Source: Dugong dugon (lineage: Eukaryota; Chordata; Mammalia; Sirenia; Dugongidae). Taken from it: 64,000 bases of DNA. The notes under the pieces were generated by a model that made no database searches, was not told where the DNA came from, and saw nothing but the letters and a program-made list of their open reading frames with translations. The translations under genes and the position numbers were made by a program. Below, one piece after another: positions 58,457 through 64,000 of this stretch; the stretch's first letter is position 1, and each line of letters begins with the position of its first letter. The stretch lies in contig CM057473.1 in NCBI GenBank assembly GCA_030035585.1, positions 14,744,501-14,808,500 of the forward strand, written 5' to 3'.

Positions 58457-58662
58457 GCATGGCACAAATAGTTAAGTTTTCAAATACTAACGAAATGGCT
58501 GGCATTTTGATTCCACCCCTAGGTGCCTGGGAAGAAAGGCCTGGCAATCTGCTTCTGAAAGGCCAAGGCTGTGAAAACGCTATGGAGGGCAGTTCTACTC
58601 TGAAATACCTAGGGCCACCGTGAATCAGAATTGATTGAATGGTAACTTGTTTGGGTTTTTTG
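58457..58662 (+). mobile_element. AfroSINE (long form, diverged)
   Basis: Degraded head (gcatggcacaaatagttaag), then the middle block (gaagaaaggcctggcaatct), ggcagttctactctgaaata, and the tail (ccaccgtgaatcagaattga). Confidence 0.85.
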
Positions 58663-58918
58663 GTATCTTGCAGGACTACAAACATCAAAGTCTGTGATCT
58701 ACTAACAGAAGTTGTGCTGCCATATTTTTATATGTGACACTCATGTGACAGCTACAAGGGTTTACATTTACAAAGAAGCTTAGTCAGCCTTCCATGTGGC
58801 AGTTTAAAGCAAGAAAATATTTAGTATGACAAAATGATAATGTCAAAATATGTCGATAAAACTATATCCACACTTCACCTTGTTAAATATCTTTAGTAAC
58901 AAACTATAAAAATGATCT
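58663..58918. other. AT-rich unassigned sequence
   Basis: Nothing recognised. Confidence 0.4.
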
Positions 58919-58930
58919 TCTAGAAGTATA

Positions 58931-59094
58931 AAAAAAAAGAAAGAGACCTGTTGCCATGGAGTTGATTCTGACTCATAGTGACCCTATAGGACAGAGTAGA
59001 ACTGCCCCATAGGGTTCCAAGGAGCAGCTAGTGGATTCAAACTGCTGACCTTTTGGTTTGCTATGAGTCAGAATTGACTCGAGGGCCATGGGTT
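58931..59094. mobile_element. Inverted partial AfroSINE dimer with 12-bp TSD
   Basis: The left part, to about 59055, is a minus-strand AfroSINE (tail, then gacagagtagaactgcccca, then ctgaccttttgg). It is joined to a plus-strand AfroSINE 3' end (ttgctatgagtcagaattga, then ctcgagggccatgggttt). Both outer ends are SINE tails. The whole is bounded by perfect TCTAGAAGTATA duplications at 58919-58930 and 59095-59106, so it entered as one insertion. Confidence 0.85.
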
Positions 59095-59106
59095 TCTAGA
59101 AGTATA

Positions 59107-59867
59107 GTGTTATTATGCTGTAACAATATACCACAGGAAAGCAAGACATTAATAGGAGGAACAATGTGCAGGAGGAGGGCCGTGAATAAGAGCTCTCTGT
59201 ACTTTCGGCCCAATTCTTCTACAAACCTAAAGCGGGTCTAAAAAATAAAGTATATTACAAAATATCTTGTCTAATCTAAAAATTCAGTTTAATGTTTTAA
59301 GCTTGGATGGATGAACACACGCACACACAAACACATACACTTTTACACACAAAAGATGAGTTTATTAAAGCGAATAGTGAGGAATTCCATATTGCGTGAG
59401 ACTCGATAGATATGGCCCAACTGATATTAGATTAGCAGTGGAGTTAAGTTACAATCTAGATCACCTGATCCAGTCTCTATTAAAAATGAAAATAGGAGAA
59501 AAAAGCAAGTATCTTTAAAAGTTATTTGAGGAAACTGCCAATATAATTTCAGCAAGATTAGAGTATGAAAATTTGTACACGTCAATAACATATCCACGCT
59601 TGACCTTGTTAAATATCTTAGTATTCACATCACTGGGAAATGAACATCATGCATTTACTGGGGAAATTGGCATTAATCGTACTCTGCTACATTTCTAAGA
59701 AAAAAATTGTTTTCTCTAACTTTAGAAATGCCAAATATTAATCCAATTTGCAAAGCTGCAAATATCAACATTGTTCTGAGTGTTATAGACATTTGTTTCC
59801 ACATTACAAGGTGGAAGTTTAATTTTCAAACATTGGCAGTGTACATGAACATACGTCTTCCATTTAA
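59107..59867. other. AT-rich unassigned sequence
   Basis: No gene. A short (AC)n-like run lies near 59317-59350. Confidence 0.4.
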
Positions 59868-60072
59868 GGAGCCCTGGTGGCAAAGTGGTTAAGTGCTCAG
59901 CTGCTAACCAAACAGTTGGCGGTTCTAACTCACTAGCCACTCCACAGGAGAAAGATGTGGCAGTCTGCTTGCTTAAAGATTACAGCTTGGAACCCCTGTG
60001 GGGCAGTTCTACTGTGTCCTATAGGGTCGCTATGAGTCAGAATCAACTCAATGGCAATAGTTCGTTTTTTTT
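59868..60072 (+). mobile_element. AfroSINE (long form)
   Basis: A well-preserved copy: ggagccctggtggcaaagtg head, block (gagaaagatgtggcagtctg), ggggcagttctactgtgtcc, and tail (gtcgctatgagtcagaatca). Flanks cttccattt and ctttccattt are a probable target duplication. Confidence 0.95.
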
Positions 60073-60553
60073 CTTTCCATTTCCAATATGCCAGAAAAGT
60101 AACTAAATTTTTCTGTAGCAGAACTTTTTTTTTTTTTGGTTTGTTTGTTATAAAAGCCCTTTTTGCCTTGTGGAAGAAAGTTAATCTGCGCAGTTGATTC
60201 CTTCCCTATCCCATGCCAACTTTCCTTAGGATTGGTTTCAAGCTACAGAGAGCTTTTAAAGAGACAAAGTATCAGAAGTGAGGAATGAAGATTTTTTTAT
60301 TGGTGTCATCATCTACCCGTGGGGGCATCGGAGGAGATAGCCTAGTATCCCACCTGTTTTGCCTCTCATTCCCAGCCTAAAATTGTCATGTCTGTAGACT
60401 CCATGTGCCACATTAGTGCCAGCTTCTGATGAAAGTACACACACTCTTGCCTTTGTTCCACTCTTGACCCCACAAAACTGTGAGGATATTACAGATACTT
60501 TCTGCTTTTGGATACCACAGCCCTATCTGTAGGGTTTTGGCATTCCGTCCCTC

Positions 60554-60554
<1 letters not shown>
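60073..60554. other. Unassigned sequence
   Basis: Nothing recognised. A T-run lies near 60126-60138. Confidence 0.4.

Positions 60555-60612
<58 letters not shown>
60555..60612. repeat. (AC)n microsatellite, about 29 units
   Basis: A perfect dinucleotide run, the longest microsatellite in the window. Confidence 0.97.
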
Positions 60613-60614
<2 letters not shown>

Positions 60615-61740
60615 AATTAGATACCAGCCAGTGGCATGTGTAAGGAGAAAAGCCTTCTCAGAAAACTTCCAGCATCAAACTATCTTCTTGCTTTCTCTAA
60701 CTCTTCTCCCCAAGTGAGAGACTGTTTAGTGTTAGAGCTGAATGTTTTGTCCTTTTATCATAGATTGTCTAAGCCCTTGTGGGAGTCAAAAGCCTAAGGT
60801 CTTGACACTCAAAACTCCTGTTCTTCTTTTGCAGTTTTCATTCTCAAAGTTGCTGAATGCTGTTAAATGCACAAAGACTGGAGAAAAAGAAACCAAAACA
60901 AATGAATGATACAAAACACTGATTAATATTTTAAAACACTATCCCATAACATAAGATGTTTTTGAAAAATGATTTCTATATATAAATTATATTTTAATTG
61001 ATTAATTCATTCCACTAACAACATGAACCAAAAAACAATATTCCACATTTAAAATGGCTGAAAATGATACCTACAGTATTTGTCGAGTATACGTTTGAAA
61101 AGGCACATGTTTCTCTACAAGGGTAAAAAGAAGGGAAGCTAATAAGACTGTTGCATTAGCACAGGCATACTGTAGGACTGAAAGTTAGGGTTCTTTACAG
61201 TCTGTTCATGTACATGAGCTAAAATAGGATGTGACCCAGGATTTTTTACTAATTACATGCAACATGGGAGACTGCAGAAACAGCCTTTTAAGATCACTCC
61301 TTACAGACCAGGTAAATGAATGCAAGAGGTTAAGCTGAATTTGCAATATTGCATATACGTGTGTGTTTACACATGGTTTTCAGTCTAAAGTCAAACAGAA
61401 GAGTACTTGAGGCTTTCAGGGAAAGATAGTAGAGACTTTTATCCTCCCATAAGACTTACCATCTTTAACTACTCCAAAGACTTTATTATGCATCTGAGCT
61501 GCACACATAAACACATGCCAGTAGCCTCAGAATTACAAACAGCGGTAAGACTGGTAAGGAGAAAACTCTACTATCTGATCCCGTTGGGTCGTACACACAA
61601 CGTACTTACATAGTGTTGGCAATTAAAAGGCATTATTATCATTTATAGGAGGTAAATAGTGAACAATAAGAACCGATTACTTATAGAAAGCAAACAGTAA
61701 ACAATAGCATTATTTCCTGAAGATAAACAGTAAACAACAA
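60613..61740. other. Unassigned sequence
   Basis: About 1.1 kb. No gene or named repeat recognised. Confidence 0.4.
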
Positions 61741-62475
61741 GAGCAGATTTGAGGTGAACTGATCCCCTCCACCTCTATGAGTACCCCGTTTAGCATTGTA
61801 GGGGAAGAATCCATTTATGTCTGAAAGGGGACCCACTCATCCTTCCCAAACTACCCATGTCCATTTCTGTGTCACTGGGCTAACACACCCTGGACCAGGT
61901 GTCAGCAGGTGTTTCTCTCTCTCTCTCCGCAGGCGTGTCCACAGATCAGGTCAGGATGGCGTGGTTGTGTTTGTTCTCTCTCTCTCGCTGCAGTTTTTCT
62001 TGTCCAGGTCTGGCCCTGTGCGCTTGCTGGTCCAGCTCTCAAACAGCAGCTTTTTGGTAAGCCTGGACTAGTGCCAGGATTAGGCTGGCATTCCAAGAGC
62101 ACTGAATCAAAACCCTTTTAGGAGCAACCCCTGTACGCTGTATGTCAAAGCCTATACTCTCTCTCTCGGCAACCTCCTGTCCAGAGGTACCCAGCTCCAT
62201 GGGCTAATTCTGCCCAGTGCCACTCATCTGCAGGTCTCTTGGTTGCTGCCACTCACACCACTGCCTCCATTTCTCTGCCACTCAGCTCTGCTGTGCTTGC
62301 TGCTGCTTTTCTTGGCCTTCAGTGTTACCAGATCAATGAGTGTTACCAGCTCAGTGCTGTGGCCCTTAACTTCTATTACAGCTTTTTCTAGGAGGTTCTT
62401 GGTGCAGCATCTCCTGTCCAAAGGACACACACTCCTCCGCCGTCCCAGCTCTCCTCAATCAGGAAACCTCCATCT
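61741..62475. other. GC-richer, CT-rich unassigned block
   Basis: Base composition changes from the AT-rich left flank. Three CTCTCTCTC-containing motifs (about 61915, 61974 and 62156) are each followed shortly by tgtcca-type text. Open frames at 61817-62121 and 62243-62569 are Leu/Ser-rich from this composition. The block could be part of a retroviral LTR or an L1-like UTR; neither was demonstrable. Confidence 0.4.
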
Positions 62476-62616
62476 GAGCAGTGGTTCAGAGCTCTACCAA
62501 AAGGTTGGCAGTCCAGTCCACCAGCCCCTCCTTAGAATCCCTATGGGGTGGTTCAACTCTGTCCTATAGGGTTGCTATTGAGTGTGAATCACTGGATGGC
62601 AACCTTTTTTTTTTTA
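62476..62616 (+). mobile_element. AfroSINE (short form), 5' end damaged
   Basis: Keeps gagcagtggttcagagctct, the B-box-like ggcagtccagtccaccagcc, ccctatggggtggttcaact, the tail (gggttgctattgagtgtgaa) and a T-run. The first bases of the head are missing. Confidence 0.87.
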
Positions 62617-62639
62617 ATCAGTTGTTAGGTGGCCACCAA

Positions 62640-62788
62640 CCAATCGGGTAAAGGTCAGACTGTGGGGTGTGGCGGGGGGAGGGACAGCCAATTTCAGTAA
62701 AGGTAGATGTAAACCAACCAATCCCTTGCAACCCGCTTATGCAAATAGCAAACTGACCAATCCTTTAGCAGAGTATGGCCTGACCAAT
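62640..62788 (+). promoter_or_regulatory. Cluster of five CCAAT boxes with an octamer
   Basis: CCAAT lies at 62640, 62688, 62718, 62757 and 62784, all on the plus strand. An ATGCAAAT octamer lies at 62739-62746 and a GC-box-like gcggggggaggg near 62672. Such density is typical of strong promoters and of some retroviral U3 regions. No TATA box or gene is seen downstream before the LTR at 63352. Confidence 0.45.
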
Positions 62789-63351
62789 CATTTTGGGATA
62801 ATTAGAAACCCCCGGCCGGAAAAGTCAGTAAGAGAAAACGCAGTCCGCACAGCATGGTTATCACTTGAGAAAGATTGGTTGTATTTGCTGGTTTGGCTAG
62901 ACAGAAGTGGAGCTGATTTATGTGTAGCAGGAATTACAAAGTGCAGAGATGAGAGTTGTAGACCAGCATTGTCTGCCTCTTCTCTGCCCATGTCATGTTT
63001 GACTCTGGACTTTCTTGAGTCAATATCTTTTCTTATACTACTTACTTTAAAGGACCAATTGTCATGCCTAATACCCCTTGAATTAAAGAATCTCATCTAT
63101 ACTTCAATGCAAAGATGAAGAGGAAAAGGTTAGCAGCTTGTCCACATCCCATCCTCATTCTCCTGTGAACACTCAGCAAAGAAAGGAGGAAACTTGCTAA
63201 TCAGACTTTCTGGTTGTATTTATGAGAAGCAAGATAAAAGAGAGCCGTTACCTATGAAATTTTTTTAGCTAGTCATACCTATTCTGTGTAGGTTGCTTTT
63301 GGATTAAAAAAAAAAAAAGAGAGAGAGAAGAAAAGAAAAAAAATTGATTAA
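62789..63351. other. Unassigned, ends in a purine-rich run
   Basis: No recognised family. The 149-codon frame at 62669-63118 has no recognisable domain. An A/GA-rich run at about 63306-63343 precedes the LTR. Confidence 0.4.
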
Positions 63352-63792
63352 TGTGGCACGTGCCCTCGAAAGTGTGTGGTCAGCTATGTAATTTTTGGAA
63401 TATAAAGTGTGTGGGGATATGTGCCATTTAAACATGGCTACACTGTTGACAACTTCAGCCCCTCAAAGGCCTCTATGCTGCACAGGACATGTTGAGACTT
63501 GTCAGCAATGAGGAAGAGATTAGGCACGACTTGTTTTCCCAAACCTATTGTCCCATTACTGATTGGCTTGTTTACCTGAATTCCTTCTCCCTTGCCCGAA
63601 ACTTATTGTTATTCACCCAAAGCCCATTGTTCTGTTATTTGCTTCACTGCTTGCTGTATTGACTATTAATAAACTCCTGGGACTGAAGCCAGGGTTCGAC
63701 TTCTCTGAGTGACCCTCCTTGGCCCCACTTCTCTGTAAGAGTTGTGTTTGGTTACTGTCTCCGCCGTCCCGACAACCTTCGCCGCTGCGACA
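63352..63792 (+). mobile_element. Endogenous retrovirus 5' LTR (probable class II)
   Basis: About 441 bp, opening TGTGGCACGTGCC and closing GCTGCGACA. A TATAAAG lies at 63401-63407 and AATAAA at 63668-63673. A CpG-rich U5-like end (tccgccgtcccgacaacc) follows. The LTR call rests on the TG...CA ends, the polyadenylation signal and the primer-binding-site-like sequence two bases after its end. The 3' partner lies outside the window, so target duplications cannot be checked. The left boundary is less certain than the right. Confidence 0.72.
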
Positions 63793-63794
63793 GA

Positions 63795-63812
63795 TGGTGC
63801 CTCATGTGAGGG
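63795..63812 (+). promoter_or_regulatory. Probable retroviral primer-binding site
   Basis: TGGTGCCTCATGTGAGGG begins two bases after the LTR end, the standard spacing. By eye it matches the tRNA-Lys(1,2) type site at 12 of 18 positions. Four of the six differences are transitions, and two of those are at CpG positions that would decay to TpG. Another tRNA is possible. Confidence 0.55.
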
Positions 63813-63869
63813 GACTGTAGATGCCCTCGCACTCAATCCCTTCAGGTGGTGAGTATCGGACATCTTTTT

Positions 63870-64000
63870 CAGGCTGGATTTACAGCCCAAGTGTGGCGGG
63901 GCTTTCCCGAACGCCCTCAATTCAGGCTGGGTTTACAGCCCAGCGGCAGCGAGGCTTTCCCGAATGCCCTCAGTTTAGGCTGGGTTTACAGCCCAAGGGT
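63870..64000 (+). repeat. 53-bp tandem repeat in the retroviral leader
   Basis: About 2.5 copies, with unit starts at 63871, 63924 and 63977. The unit contains aggctgggtttacagccca, which can fold as a short hairpin (GGGCTG/CAGCCC-type stem), followed by ggctttcccgaacgccctca. The array continues past the window edge. It lies in the untranslated leader between the primer-binding site and any gag gene. Confidence 0.88.

Noticed and set aside
60413-60717. ORFs encoding His-Thr or Val-Cys repeats
   Set aside because: They are translations of the (AC)n microsatellite.
206-62616. tRNA genes at the AfroSINE heads
   Set aside because: A- and B-box-like segments are present, but no cloverleaf is kept and each is joined to a SINE body.
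62669-63118. A 149-codon plus-strand ORF downstream of the CCAAT cluster
   Set aside because: It starts before the last CCAAT boxes and covers them, so it is unlikely to be a transcript driven by them. No domain recognised.
63870-64000. CRISPR-like array
   Set aside because: The repeats are contiguous 53-base tandem units without unique spacers, in a vertebrate retroviral leader.

Overview
The window reads as a repeat-dense, gene-poor stretch of nuclear DNA from a placental mammal, most likely a paenungulate such as an elephant or sirenian. The evidence is the set of about thirty tRNA-derived AfroSINE copies. Many are the short form that lacks a block of about 45 bases in the middle; from memory of the AfroSINE literature, that form is restricted to hyraxes, sirenians and proboscideans. 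There are also RTE (BovB-like) LINE tails, whose 3' end matches the AfroSINE tail, and L1 elements. I see no intact host protein gene, no rRNA or functional tRNA gene and no CRISPR array. Nearly all open frames are short and lie in repeats or in AT-rich sequence.

Layout, left to right. Positions 1-13 kb hold scattered AfroSINEs, RTE tails at 5.8-6.6 kb and 12.6 kb, an LTR inserted into an AfroSINE at 3.3-3.9 kb, and old MIR and L1 remnants. Positions 13-22 kb hold an MLT1-type LTR, a complete 547-bp solo LTR (15720-16266) and a long, old L1 3' UTR on the minus strand (about 19985-21560). Positions 25-31 kb hold two AfroSINEs at one reused target site, a three-level nest (MLT1 LTR, palindromic hAT-like MITE, RTE tail), an LTR carrying an AfroSINE, and an L1 3' UTR. 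Positions 32-43 kb hold more LTRs and AfroSINEs, with long unassigned AT-rich spans.

Positions 44-56.5 kb are dominated by two sense-strand L1s. One is a 5'-truncated copy (about 44045-46774). The other is full length (47874-56543) and is bounded by a perfect 18-bp target-site duplication. It has a tandem-monomer 5' UTR, an ORF1 with several stops and a frameshift, and an ORF2 whose endonuclease domain is still open while the rest is frameshifted. It ends in an unusual duplicated 3' tail. The right end (61.7-64 kb) is more GC-rich. It carries a cluster of five CCAAT boxes and then what looks like the 5' LTR, primer-binding site and leader of an endogenous retrovirus. The leader holds a 53-bp hairpin-containing tandem repeat that runs off the window.

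The elements act on each other through insertion history rather than as a pathway. The RTE LINE is the probable source of machinery for the AfroSINEs because they share a 3' tail. One LTR family with 5-bp target duplications twice inserted into AfroSINEs and once received one, which dates it to the afrotherian lineage. I found no convincing undescribed biological system. The most notable items are the retroviral leader repeats, the L1 monomer promoter and duplicated tail, the inverted AfroSINE dimer, and the nested insertions.
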